64,000 bases of DNA from Porogramme epimiltina (Eukaryota > Basidiomycota > Agaricomycetes > Polyporales > Polyporaceae). The stretch is taken from positions 1-64,000 of the forward strand of contig FTLJ01000129.1 in assembly GCA_900155495.1 (NCBI GenBank). Direction: 5' to 3'. The position numbers were made by a program, and so were the translations under genes. This document shows, piece after piece, positions 10,416 through 21,066 of the stretch (position 1 is its first letter; the number at the start of each line of letters is the position of its first letter). The notes beneath the pieces are model-generated. The model was not told where the DNA came from. It saw nothing but the letters and a program-made list of their open reading frames with translations, and did not search any database.

Positions 10416-10532
10416 TCGCAAGATGGCGCTTATTAGGCTTGGACGTGACGGCGCTAGCCAACCGTTGACCGCCACCACGATTTCTACGTAGTCTCACCTT
10501 GCAGATCTGTTGACCGCCGCTAATAATCTCAC

Positions 10533-11457
10533 ATGGAGCACGAAGGGAACCCCGAGGTTATCCCGGAGCGGCTCCTTAATCATCCAGAGCTCAAGAGAAG
10601 ACGTATAATCTTGAAATGGACGGGACAACAGGTCAGTTTCACCTCTTTGATGTGGCGCAGCTGAACTTCGTAGTTAAATCGGGCATGGATTGTACAGGAT
10701 CCATGTGTTTTCTTTGGGTATATCGTGGATGGACCTCGCTGCGCGGTCAAGATTGTTCGACAGGGCTCAGAGGAAGCCACCATCTATCAACGTCTTCAGC
10801 GCGAGCCTCACACAGTTTCCAATCACACACTCCCGTGCGAGATAATTGGTCTTGGGGATGAGGCTGAGTCACTCTTAGTTTTTCCGCTTCTCGAAGACCC
10901 CGCATGCGTTAGGGCGAGAGACTGGCCTCTCAGCAGACTCTTTCAGTTCATACACCAAATCTTAGAGGTCAGTCCCCTGCGTCTGTGATGTGACACGATA
11001 CTTACGAATACGGTGCCAGGGGCTAGAATATCTGCACAAACAGCATATAGCTCATCTTGTTAGTACATCTCCTATACTCCTCTTCGGTTTCGCCTAATAC
11101 ATCTATATCTTAGGACATGGCATTGGGAAACACTCTCATAGTCACGCCTCTTCATGCACACTTTTACGACCCACCGCTTCCGATTTGGAGAACGTATATC
11201 ATCGATTTCGGGGGATCTCGTCAGCTGGCCGCAGGTCCAGGGTCCCAGGGTCCCATCCACCTCCCGGACTCTCAGCACCCCAAACCTCTAGGCATGACAT
11301 CTATGGACCCATACGCTTGGGATGTATACTGCACAGGCAAGCTTTGTGAACAGATATTCGCGGTGAGTGCATATAGGATCCGTCTCACCTGCCCCTCATC
11401 GTCGCCCAGAATGCATATTTTGAGCGTCCCGAAGCTCGACCGCGCATTACTCGATGA
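10533..11457 (+). pseudogene. Kinase-like copy D with a premature stop
   Basis: The ATG at 10533 opens MEHEGNPEVIPERLLNHPEL. All four introns align with copy A, and catalytic elements are present: AVKIVRQG, AHLDMALGN and IIDFGGSRQL. In the last exon the codon TGG of copies A-C (in RITRW) has become TGA at 11455-11457. This removes about 60 C-terminal residues; the frame beyond is otherwise readable (IVRWLIGNERGCVGI). The first intron donor is shifted, adding a few residues after ILKW. The truncation leaves the core catalytic motifs, so a shortened protein is possible, but loss of the conserved C-lobe end suggests a pseudogene. Confidence 0.6.
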
Positions 11458-12031
11458 ATTGTGCGGTGGCTCATTGGCAACGAGCGTGGATGTGTTGGCA
11501 TATGCCACTGCCGTCCGTCCGCTCGTTACGCAAGGCGTGTCATCGCAGTCGTCTATTGGGTGACTCGAGTGTGGGAACGTCTCTTAAGCATCACGCCTTG
11601 GGGAAGGGCACAAGGAGTGGAGGAACAAATTTGATGCTAGTGCTATCATGTATAGATACGGTGGGAAGCAGAAATCCGACGGTGGACACGACGAGTCAGA
11701 GCGTCCCAGTGGAATGCTACCTATCACCTATATCGGTCTTTTCTCCCGGCGCGGTGTACACATATGGGCCTAGAAGAAGGCCCCAACTCTGCGTTTACAT
11801 CTCCGATCCACTCCAGTTCTGCACTCAGACCAACTCGGACCATCGATTATCAAACATCGAAGGGGGGCGATACATATAGGTCGCCTCGTCCTCCCTTTCC
11901 CCCATCTCTCTTTACACTCATCGCCACTAGTCCACTATGGTATGTACGGGACCCTCACTGAAAATATCCGGTCTGACTCTATTTGGTGTATACTACAGGC
12001 TCAGACTCAAGCTCAGGACACTGTAGTCACT

Positions 12032-12409
12032 ATGGAGAAGTACATCACGTTGTGCATTGGCGGCCTCAATGCTCTGAAAAGCCGACTCCCCACAATGGCA
12101 GATGCCTTCTTTGACAACGTTATCCGCGAGGGAGCGTATGTCATTACCTACGACAACCGCCGGTTCGAGTTCTCTCGCACCACCTTGTCGAGTACGTCGG
12201 CGGTCACGCGCATGGGCTTCGAGCTCAATCTCCGTGGTTGGTCGGGCCCGCCGGGAGACTCTTCTCACCGCCTCACCATGTGGGTCCACAACCCACAGAG
12301 CAGCAACTCCACGGACAAGAAGGCCTTGACTGCTTGTGTGGATGATCTCATAGCCAACGTTCGAAACGGAAAGGTGATGTCTACTCGGGACGCGAAGAAC
12401 TATTTGTGA
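12032..12409 (+). CDS. Small orphan protein at the array edge
   Basis: An intron-free frame of 125 residues from the ATG at 12032 (MEKYITLCIGGLNALKSRL) to a TGA at 12407-12409. It has balanced amino-acid use, segments such as VITYDNRRFEFSRTTLSS and MGFELNLRGWSGPPGDS, and a C-terminal ALTACVDDLIANVRNG. No signal peptide or membrane helix is visible. Codon use looks coding. I do not recognise the family. It sits exactly where unit D stops matching the other units, in place of the DUF6534 gene. The start could lie upstream, since the frame stays open to 11942, but that part is repeat-derived. Confidence 0.55.
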   Translation: MEKYITLCIGGLNALKSRLPTMADAFFDNVIREGAYVITYDNRRFEFSRTTLSSTSAVTRMGFELNLRGWSGPPGDSSHRLTMWVHNPQSSNSTDKKALTACVDDLIANVRNGKVMSTRDAKNYL

Positions 12410-13120
12410 TGAGAGGAGCCATCGTAAGTCCTCTATTCCTGGTCGTCGTTGGAGTGTTCCGACGCTGACTTGACTTTTTATCAGTGATGATATTGCCGTG
12501 CATCACTCTTATGCACGATGCAATGAAAGTGGTTTCCAATGCACAGTGAAGAATTTCGACCGTAGATGGCGGCGGTCCTAGGGGACGAAACAGTGCGTAG
12601 TCTGAATGTGTTCTCATGATAGTCTCATGCTCGCCGGCGAGTGTACCCTGTATGTGTGTCGTAGTGGCGTCCCAATCAGATGTATAGTCGTGTGTTTTGC
12701 GCAGTCATGGCCCATTGTAGTCATTTCACCGCCTCTCTGTGGTTCTAGTGCTACTACGAGTACATCGGTCCACAGCGGAATCACTCTTCACTGGATTATG
12801 CGACCAACTACGTGCTGTCTATTCGACTTGCTTCTAGATAGACGCGGTGACCTAGAGCCTACGCGGACTAAGTCATAGAGCTACCGGGACCGATATACCT
12901 TCCAGATATGGCGCTTCGGGATGTCGACATGCCAGATATTCCTGCTCGCCACTGTGGCGCACAGAAGCCCATAGAAGCCTCCGAACCCAGAGCTTAAAAC
13001 ACCGCCAACGAGCCCAGAGACCGTAAAACACATGGCTGTGGCCCAGTGGGGGACTCGCCCCATTGACGCGGACTTTCCCGACACCAGCCGGATTTGAGTT
13101 CAAGGGCGCACACCATGTGC
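12410..13120. other. Spacer with a possible 60-codon membrane peptide on -
   Basis: On the - strand, 13063 to 12881 is an open frame of 60 codons starting MGRVPHWATAMCFTVSGLVG. It contains one plausible hydrophobic helix (SGLVGGVLSSGFGGFYGLL) and a basic end. It could be a small membrane protein or the last exon of a larger one, but there is no supporting homolog or partner exon, so I do not call it a gene. Otherwise I see nothing supportable. Confidence 0.25.
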
Positions 13121-13138
13121 GCGCGGCGTGCGCCGCGC
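13121..13138. repeat. GC-rich hairpin, 8-bp stem
   Basis: GCGCGGCG and CGCCGCGC are perfect inverted arms around a 2-nt spacer (TG). The hairpin lies three bases before the larger palindrome. Confidence 0.6.
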
Positions 13139-13141
13139 CGA

Positions 13142-13197
13142 GGAACAGAGCGAGCTGCAAGACGTCAGCGCTGACGTCTTGCAACTCGCTCTGTTCC
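13142..13197. repeat. 56-bp near-perfect palindrome without spacer
   Basis: The left arm 13142-13169 and right arm 13170-13197 are exact reverse complements over 28 bp except for one mismatched pair. The centre is GACGTCAGC|GCTGACGTC and includes two GACGTC hexamers. It could form a long hairpin or cruciform. It may be a natural transposon relic, a recombination scar or a fold-back sequencing artefact. Confidence 0.8.
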
Positions 13198-13477
13198 AGC
13201 GGGCGAGCAGGGGCGAACACGTCCTACGTCGATACCGAAAACGCGAATCGAACCCCGAAGCCCTGATGAGCCCGGCCGGCCGCCACTACAGTCGTCCGGG
13301 TGGTATTCCTGGAACTCCAAGGAAGGGCCCGACGAGCTCGAGTCCCCCACCAACCCCTTGTTCATCTGCCAGAGCTTGAAGCTTGAAGCACTGATCTCTC
13401 ACACGGCTACGCACTTATTCGGGCGTCGGGGGCCCGCACCTGGGCACACCGGGAAGTGCGTAGACCATGTAGAGTAT

Positions 13478-13720
13478 GAACCGCGAACAGGCATATGCAT
13501 CAGGCAGGGGGAGGGGTGATCCGAAGGCATGGGATTCAATCGCATTCGAAAAACGCCACAGGGCGACTAAAAATCCTAGCATGATGACGCTGTACCGTTC
13601 CGCATGGGACTATGGATGGGGTCTTCTATGTAGTCGCGCCTCCGCCGATCCTCCCCGGCGGGGACGGAGAGGGCGAGGGGGTTAGGGGTAGATGAGAGAG
13701 TTGGTAGAGAGACAGAGACA
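13478..13720. repeat. Array right flank, also copied at 9,918-10,075
   Basis: This is the longer copy of the block described at 9,918-10,075. It lies downstream of ras1 and is not preceded by kinase sequence, so it is probably the ancestral location. Confidence 0.6.
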
Positions 13721-14053
13721 GAGAGAGATATAAACGGGATTAAACGGGTAGCGACAGGAGCGGTCTCGGGAGCGATGCGAGAAGGGGAGAAGCAAAGGCG
13801 GGGGCACTCACGGACGCGGGGGGGGCGCGACTGGGCACGTACGATACGGCGGCGACGGCGACGACGATAACAGACGACGGGGCGGGAAGGAGACGGAGAG
13901 ACGGATACATTCAACAAAAAAGCAGATCGATGAGATGACAATCCGGGTGAGGGTGAACATAAAAAACGGTGAGAAAGACGACGGCCGGGCGAGGTGACGC
14001 GGGAGAGCCCAGACCAGGGAAGGGAAGCACGGCGGGACGGTGGAGTAGGGACA

Positions 14054-15111
14054 TCACGCGACAACACACCCGCCACAGCATCCGCCCGCTCCGTCGTCCG
14101 GGTGCTGGTTTCCGGTGCCATATACGCCAGGAGCGCTGGGTGCGTTTGGCTGCACGCCGGGGCGGCCAGTCTGTTGCTCCTGCATAGGGGGTGAGCGGGA
14201 GGGCGGCGATTGGGAGAGGGGCCTAGGCACGAACCTTGTTGTACTTCCGGATCTCACGAACGAGCTGGCTGAAAGCCTCGTCGACGTTGATTCGCTGCTT
14301 CGCTGAAGTCTCGATGAACTTGCAGCCGAAGTGCTTCGCGAGATCGCGGCCCTCTGAATGGACGGATGCCGGCATTAGAACGCGGTCGGCAGTGGAGTCC
14401 AGAACAGCCCGGAGTACGCACCGTTCATGCCCACTTGCCTCTCGTACTCCAAGTCACTCTTGTTGGCAACAACGATGACTGGGAACGAGTCCTGGTCCTT
14501 GACACGCAAAATTTGTTGGTGGAATGTGCTGATTTCCTCGAACGAATTGCGCGACGTGATGGAGTAGACCAGGAGGAAGCCCTCGCCCGTGCGCATGTAT
14601 TGTTCGCGCATAGCACTGAAGGAGCTGTCAGGGACGAGCGCCGGACAGGCACACGATGGATAGACACACCCGTATTCCTCTTGACCAGCAGTATCCAGCA
14701 CGTCGAGCAGAGCGACTTCATCGTCGATGACGCATTGTTTCCGGTACGAGTCTAATGAACGAAGGGCGGTGATGAGGACACGGCATGGAATGATGGGTGC
14801 AGTAACGGAAAAAGTCGGCTATTTGAAAACACGAGGCGGGGAGATGTGGACTGGCAATTTGGGACTCACCCTCGATGGTGGGGTCGTACTCGTCGACGAA
14901 GTGGCTTTGGATGAATTGGATGGTAAGTGCAGACTTGCCGACACCTGGGCGGAGGAGGTCACGAGGGTGAGCGGAAAGAGGAAGCTTCCGGGAAGGGGGA
15001 AACGCACCACCACCGCCGACGACGACAAGCTTGTATTCGCGGAGGAACTGAGACTGGAGCGGAATGAGCGCAGGGCGGGGGGCGGGGTGGATGGGGACGT
15101 ACCCTGGACAT
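14054..15111 (-). CDS. ras1: Ras small GTPase (Ras1-type)
   Basis: About 216 residues from six exons. Exon 1 encodes only the first three residues (MSR, ATG at 15111). It is followed by [16 protein letters not shown] and, across an intron, [15 protein letters not shown], which together form the P-loop GGGGVGKS. The effector loop is YDPTIEDSYRKQ, G3 is [16 protein letters not shown]4 is [14 protein letters not shown] (Ser where Cys is usual in NKCD) and G5 is FIETSAKQ. The hypervariable tail is Gly/Pro/Gln-rich and ends [10 protein letters not shown]: a CAAX box (CVVA, for farnesylation) with a Cys pair upstream that may be palmitoylated. Length and motifs match fungal Ras1, a membrane GTPase controlling cAMP/MAPK signalling and polarity. 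It is transcribed away from a gene-free GC-rich region that probably holds its promoter. Confidence in identity is very high. Confidence 0.96.
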
Positions 15112-15751
15112 TGCTGGAGAAGGAGGAAGATGGGCGAAGGGGGTATTGGGGCGGGGCTATAAGGGAAGAGGGTGATCCGTCGAAGGAGGACGAGGGAATA
15201 GAGACGTGGAAGCGCCCTCTATGGAACCCACCGCGGGACAAACACGCGACAACAAAGACGCTGATCCCCGGCGCCTCGGTCCCAGACGCTCGTCTCACCG
15301 CCTCCTCCGATTGGCCCGCGGAGGCCCTCCCACCCTCCCGCCACCTCGCGCCCCCGCCGACGAGTGGAGGATGCTCATCCTATGCTCACCCATGGTCGCG
15401 CACCACGCGAGCGACTCGGCAGCCCTGCGCGATGCCCCCGCTGTACGCGCCGCGAGACGCAGCTGCCCCGCCTCTAGGTCCCCCTTGTGCCGCGCCCTGA
15501 TGCCGATGTCCTTCCATCTTGATGCTCAGCCTGGCTGGTCAGGACCGTGCATGCCGGGCTCACTTCTCGGCCTCGCAGCGCGCTGTTCCTCAACTCTGTT
15601 CCTCATCTCCTTCCCGTATCGAGACAAAGACGGCCGCGCGCGTTCCCAGCCACCCGACCTGTACCCAGAAACCGAGGACAGCAGCGAGTGGCAGCTGCCC
15701 CCGCGCCCCGCGTGCACCTCATCTTCCGCATCACCATCTGCTTGACGTTTG

Positions 15752-15789
<38 letters not shown>

Positions 15790-18049
15790 NNTTTGCTGCC
15801 CCCCCCCCCCCCTTCCCCGGCTTCAGCCCCCAGACGTGTTGCGGAACCCGTATGCCCGCCTTTGCGCCCCCGCGCTTCCGCGCCGTCGCCACCCGCGCTC
15901 ACAGAGGCCCCGACGGCGACCGTCCTTCGTCACGACCATCACCGTCCGGGGTAGAAGGGCGTCCACCGCGAACCGCCCCCGACTTCCAGCTCGGAGACCA
16001 CTCCCACCCCGCCCCAAAGGCAGCTTAAAATTAACCTCTTGCCCCCCGTGAGCACAGATCGCCCCATACGTAACGCCTCAATGAAGCCGTTCAGCCGCAC
16101 GGCGCACGCGCGCATGACGTCGTCGGTCCCGACCTCGGCTACTACGTATACATACCTACATACGCCAACTCAATTCCGCCAGCTCTGGGGGCTCACCGGG
16201 CCCGGCCGTCTCACGCACACTTTCCGCTCCTGGGATGCCTGGAAGACGGCCGGCCCCGACTGCGAGCGGAGCCCCCGGACGTCTCGAAGCCTCAGGCCTC
16301 ACCGCCCGCGCCGCCGCCCACGTCAAGCCCGCATACGGCCCGCTCCCTCCATCCCGCCACACACGCCCACCCACGCTGCCGCCCGCGTCCCCGCCTCCGT
16401 CGACAGAGAGCCCCTCGGCGCACGGCCCGGGGCCTCGCGCGTGCACAGGCTACAGCAGGCACCCCCGCAACCATCGTCTTCGGCGCCGCGCGGGATGTCG
16501 GAATCAGCTTCTCGCTCTGCATGTAGCAATTAGGGCCTAGGAACTCTTGCCCAGGGGCCCAGGACCGTCCAGCGTCGATGCGCGTTCGTGATCCCAGCCC
16601 GCCCTGGTGGGGGACGCTCCCACTCGGGCGTGCCCATCACACTTACAGTTGGCAGCGTGTCGGCATCGCGCGTCCTTCCCTGATCCCTGCTGCGCCCTTC
16701 TCCCTGATTGTCCGCCCGTCCAATTGAGGCCCGAAAGGCTCCAACTCCGTGCAGCGCGAACCCGCCGAGAACGCACCCCGGCTCGCGGCCCTCCGCACGT
16801 CGTGCGCACGGCGTCGCGCGGCCCCGCATGCATCTCGGGCTTCCTCCGCGCGGCCTCCGCCTACCCGAGTCCACGCAGACTCTCCGCCCTCCTTCTTCGC
16901 GCACAGGAATACGATGCCGTGCCCGTCGGGGCTCCTCGAATTAAACCTTCCTGTACCGCTTAGCATTGTACCCGGCATTGTATGCAGAAAATCGCATTTC
17001 GCCTTCCTCTTCGATTCCGCATGCAGAGCGCAGCGCCCCGTATACCGGCCGTCCGTACGCGTTCCACCAAGGACCTGTGATAAAACTCGTACAGGCCGCG
17101 ATGATAAATCCCGTGGGGCCACCGCCCGCTCCGATCCCAGCACATCATCACCCCCGGACTGGTCTCCGCTCCCCGCGCTTGCGCTCGCGCCTCCAACGCC
17201 GGGATGGGCACCATCCATCCACTGTGACCGGGACACCGACCGGTGACATCACACAAGAGTCAGCGAGTGCAGGAGCTAGCCACGCCGGGTACAGCTCCGC
17301 TGCGACCTGCTCCGAAGTCCACGATGAGTCAACTCTGGCGCGTCCGACCGCCCTTCGACGCTGCAAACGGTCTTACTGACGAAATGTGCACATGTCAGCT
17401 CGTTCAGGTATAGTGTGGCGATGCAACCTCTCATTCCGAGTTGACGCCACCCGGCAAGCAACACACCCACAACGTTTCTTACCACCCACCCACCCGGACC
17501 GAATGAGCGAACCCGCCCCGACGACAAACGTTCACGCCAAGCATCCAGATAGATAAAATTAAATAGAACGAGCGTGCGCAGCGTGCGTGTGCGGCCGGCT
17601 GCAGGTCGGGTGCAGCGCAGCCTTCGCGCGTGCCCGAGCCTCCACGTCCCATAACGCCACAGGCCGGCTATAACATCACAGGAGAGCGAGTAAAACAAGG
17701 CAGAAAGAGCTAAAGGCTAAAAAACGAAGACGCAACGCGAGAAGCGGCGAAAGGGCGCGTCCCGCTGGCCACGCGGGGCACGCCCGCGTAAAGTGCCTAA
17801 AGCGCGCTCGTGGAGGGGCTCGTGCGCGAAGAGGCCAGTAGAAGGGGGGTCGTTACATATGGATCGTGAGTCGTGTCCAAGATGCGAGTCCGAACTGTCT
17901 GCGAACGTCCGTGGCGGCGTAGTGTCTCTGTGAATCGTCAGGCTGGCTGTGGGCGGGGGTCATAGTATGGAAGGCGGCAGTGGCGCGAAGTGCAGGGCTG
18001 CAGCACGACGGGTCCTATTGTGGTGCGAGGTCGCGAGGCTCAGGGTCCC
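15112..18049. other. Gene-free, GC-rich region upstream of ras1
   Basis: Nearly 3 kb with many overlapping open frames, all low-complexity Pro/Arg/Ala. This is expected from high GC and is not evidence of genes. It includes the poly-C run with Ns at 15755-15812. I see no supported gene. The part next to 15111 is the likely ras1 promoter and leader, and the part next to 18050 the 3' UTR of the receptor gene. Confidence 0.5.
15748..15812. repeat. Poly-C tract interrupted by an unresolved NN
   Basis: TTTGCTG followed by 35 C (15755-15789), then two N (15790-15791), then TTTGCTG again followed by 14 C (to 15812). The motif before the run is repeated exactly after the Ns. This suggests one locus represented twice across an unresolved join and not a true duplication. 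Confidence 0.8.
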
Positions 18050-20571
18050 CTAGAGGTACCCGTACCCCCCGGGCGTCCGGTCGCCCGCGCGGCTCGGGGT
18101 CACCGGGAGGCCGCGAGCGGACGCGAGCGGGCGCGCGGACGACGGCGGCACGCGCGCGGAGAGCGGCGTGCGGCCGAACGTCGGCGTGCGCGCGGACGTG
18201 ACCGCGCTCAGGCTCGCGTCGCGGCGCGGCGTCGCGACGGTGAGCGAGTCGCCGTACATCGGCGTGCGCGCGGTCGCGGTCGCGGGCGGGAGCTGCGCGG
18301 AGGTGAGGTCGAGCGAGCGGGAACGCCGCCGCTCGGACTTGAGCGTCGCGGTCGTCGGCGTGGCCGCGTTCCGGCGCACGCGCTCGGCCCACTCGTTGCT
18401 CGCGAGCGCCTCGGTGGGCGTGACCGCCGCGGGGCGCGCGGAGCGCAGGGTGGGGAGGGGGGAGGGCGCGAGCGAGTTCTGGCTCATCGGCGGGCGCGCG
18501 GAGAGGGGCATCTGCGTCGGGCGGGACTTGGGCGGGACCGGGAGCGGCTTGGGAGGGGGCGCGGGCTTGTCCATCTCTTCCGTCTCGGGCGTACGAGAGA
18601 GGTACATGGAGACGAGCGAGTCGTTTGCGGAGGTGTGGCGAGATTCGGATAGCACGCTCGACTTTGAAACGCTCTCCGCGGCGACCGGGGCTTCCGACTT
18701 CTTAGGGGGCTCCGGGGTGACGAGGCTAATTGACACGAAGGGAGCATCCTCCGGAGAAGGCTCAGGGTCAAGAGTGGGTCGCCTGATGATTGGGGAGCGC
18801 GTGTCGCGTCGGGGAGCGGGGAGGCCAGTGGGCGGAGAGGCGTTACGAAGACGAGGGCTGGAAGGGAGCGAGGGCTTCTTGAACGCGGGCTCGGGCATCG
18901 CGAGCATTGCGTTCAGCTCAGCCACCGGAGTGATGGGACGAGCAACTTCAACCACGGGGTTGAAGCGCGGCTCCTTGCGTTTCATCGAAACTGCCCGGCT
19001 GACACGGTTGATGCTACGAGTAACGTTGGCGCCGAAACCCGACGTGGGCTTGGAGGCGGAACGGGGAGGGGGTGTCCACTCCTGCTTGCTGTCGCGTTCG
19101 CGGTAGGAGATGACAGCCTTCTCGGGCGTTTCTGGCGACATGATGTTGGTGGGAGACTTGGCTCCTGCGAAGAAGCTCTCCATATCGGCATCCCTATATT
19201 TCTTGCTGCCCGTGCCGACAGAGCCAACGCTCAGGTTTCCCTCGAGGAAAGGACGTAAGATACGGAGCGTGTTGACCAGAATGAGGGCGTTCGCAAGACC
19301 TAATCGCGAGCTTCAGTTACCGCGGTAATACTATATATGTGCGTTTTACCCACCGAGCAACGACGAGGTAGTTCCAGCAAACACCAGGGCCTCGAAGGCG
19401 ACATCGAAGCCAGACGCCTGCATGAGAATCACGATGATCTGAGGAAGGAGCAGGATGTTGTAGGCTATGAAACTTCGTTAGCCTTCAATCAAAATGATAC
19501 TCATCTCGCCGCTCACCAAAGGGGTACCAGAGCATGCTGCGTGCGACAGCGGCGATGAACCTTTGGTACTCCGCGGTCGCGACACTTGACATACTCCACC
19601 GATGCGCCCGGTTGAAGTTAAACTTGATGCCACCCTTGATGGACAACGTTCCACGGAGGACGAGGAAAACCAGAGTATAGAAGACGACGGAGATGACGGA
19701 ACCCAAGAGCAGCTAAGTATATTTACGTTAAATTGAGGAGCGAACGTTGAGTGTAAGGGAAACATACCGGGAGCAGATCAAGCAAAGTGTTAAGTACGGG
19801 GTAGTTGAGTGAGATACCGCACGAAAGCCCATCAATCCCGTACACTGGCCCGAATACGGGTTGAATCCAAGTCGGGGTTGCAGCTGCCAACCGATGAACG
19901 GCAGCTCCGAGTGGGGGACAGAAGAAGTACTCACCAAAAAGGATAGCAAAAAGCCAGCCAAACACGTTGACGGCGAGGCAAATCCACACCGGAAGCTTGT
20001 TCCGGAGCACAAGAGTGTTAAAAGCGTGGATTGCGATCGCACCGGTGAAGAACGCTCCTCCCGTATCCCCAATCAGAGCGAGAATCCCTACAACGCTTCT
20101 TTAGTCCCAAATTCCTCAGGCGTCTCGGGTCCTTCCATACCTTGAGCATTGCATGTGGTTCCTACACACGTAATGCCACGAGTTAGACGGCTTAGACCCT
20201 CGACAATGACGTCACGCACCTGCAGTCACCACCTTCGATGCCGCCCATTGCCCGTTAATCATCATAGAGATGCTACTGAATGCGTTGCTCAGCATGAGCG
20301 ACGCGATGTATGCTCCGAGTTGCGTGTGGAAGAATGCGCGCGAGTGGTGCCGGTTTTCGGTGCGGCGGCGCATGACGAGGTCCAAGATGGCGCCCCACGA
20401 GTAGCGCAAGGCCACTCCGAAGACGGCAAGCAAGGAGATGGTAGCAAACAATACAATAGCCTATCGCCCCTCCGTTAGCCTTCCGGTCTGTGTCTGGAGT
20501 CGCAGAACACTCACGATGAGAGACGAAGCCTGACCATTCTGGTAAACCAGGATGTTTTCGCGGTTAGACAT
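18050..20571 (-). CDS. Seven-helix receptor-like protein with long Ser/Pro cytoplasmic tail
   Basis: The ATG at 20571 starts MSNRENILVYQNGQASSLI. Short exons then encode hydrophobic helices: IVLFATISLLAVFGVALRYS, AYIASLMLSNAFSSISMMIN, GAFFTGAIAIHAFNTLVL, PVWICLAVNVFGWLFAIL, LLLGSVISVVFYTLVFLVL, YNILLLPQIIVILMQASGF and FAGTTSSLLGLANALILVN. An extracellular Cys-containing loop (DGLSCGISL) lies between helices. The last exon is long (about 18050-19200) and encodes roughly 375 residues of Ser/Pro/Thr/Arg-rich tail. It begins MESFFAGAKSPTNIMSPE and ends TPGGYGYL, with many SP/TP sites typical of phosphoregulated tails. This architecture matches fungal G-protein-coupled-receptor-like (Git3/cAR-type) proteins of Agaricomycetes. 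The ligand is unknown. ras1 lies downstream on the same strand, but nothing shows a functional link. Confidence 0.75.
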
Positions 20572-21066
20572 GATGTTCGTCGAGGTCTTGGAGTCACGAA
20601 GGTAGAAAGAAAAAAAGAAGGTGCGCAGGACTGAAGAAAGCAAAGTTGAAAGAGCTCAAGCACGAACTGTCCCGGACAGACTGGCCAAAATTGCTATGAG
20701 CTGCAAAAGAGGTCGTCCTGCGCCTGTGGTCGAAACAAAGGTCTGACCGAAGCAGACGGGAACCGGTCCAAAGAACGAAGGAAGAGAGGAAAAGGGAGGA
20801 GAGAAGGAGAACGAACGCGAGCAACAGCGCAAGCAGGCTTGTCCTCAATCCCCCGAGGTCATCTCGCGGGTGGCAGTGTGGCACCTGATCGTGATTTTGA
20901 TGCACTTTCCAGTCGCGCCTCGTTGCGGTTACATCCTGCTCCCATCTCGATTTCACCACACTCCGCACTCGCGCGACCACCATCTCCGAGCTTCAAAGTC
21001 TCGTCCATATCTATACGTAGCCGGCCGCGACGCGAACCGGCAAACTAAACTAGTGCACAACACGAG
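20572..21066. other. Receptor promoter and polymerase-eta 3' region
   Basis: Spacer of about 495 bp between two - strand genes. It contains T/C-rich stretches read on the - strand just upstream of the receptor start, as in many fungal promoters. No gene seen. Confidence 0.45.

Larger units (their letters stand above)
10400..11996. repeat. Array unit D, right-hand end
   Basis: Fourth unit: promoter with the palindrome, kinase-like gene and the shared 3' spacer. The spacer can be followed to about 11,996 (GAAAATATCCGGTCTGAC here, against GAAAATGTCTACTCTGAT in unit A). The DUF6534 gene is absent, and an unrelated small gene begins at 12,032. Confidence 0.7.

Noticed and set aside
13235..13290. 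GAATCGAACCCC resembling a tRNA T-arm on the - strand.
   Set aside because: The T-stem does not pair and no acceptor, D or anticodon stem can be folded around it.
15206..16533. Several long overlapping frames around the poly-C tract.
   Set aside because: They are Pro/Arg/Ser-rich on all frames, a by-product of very high GC. One even runs through the N bases.
18168..19106. 312-codon + strand frame opposite the receptor tail.
   Set aside because: It is the antisense shadow of the GC-rich Ser/Pro tail exon, whose - frame continues an established protein.
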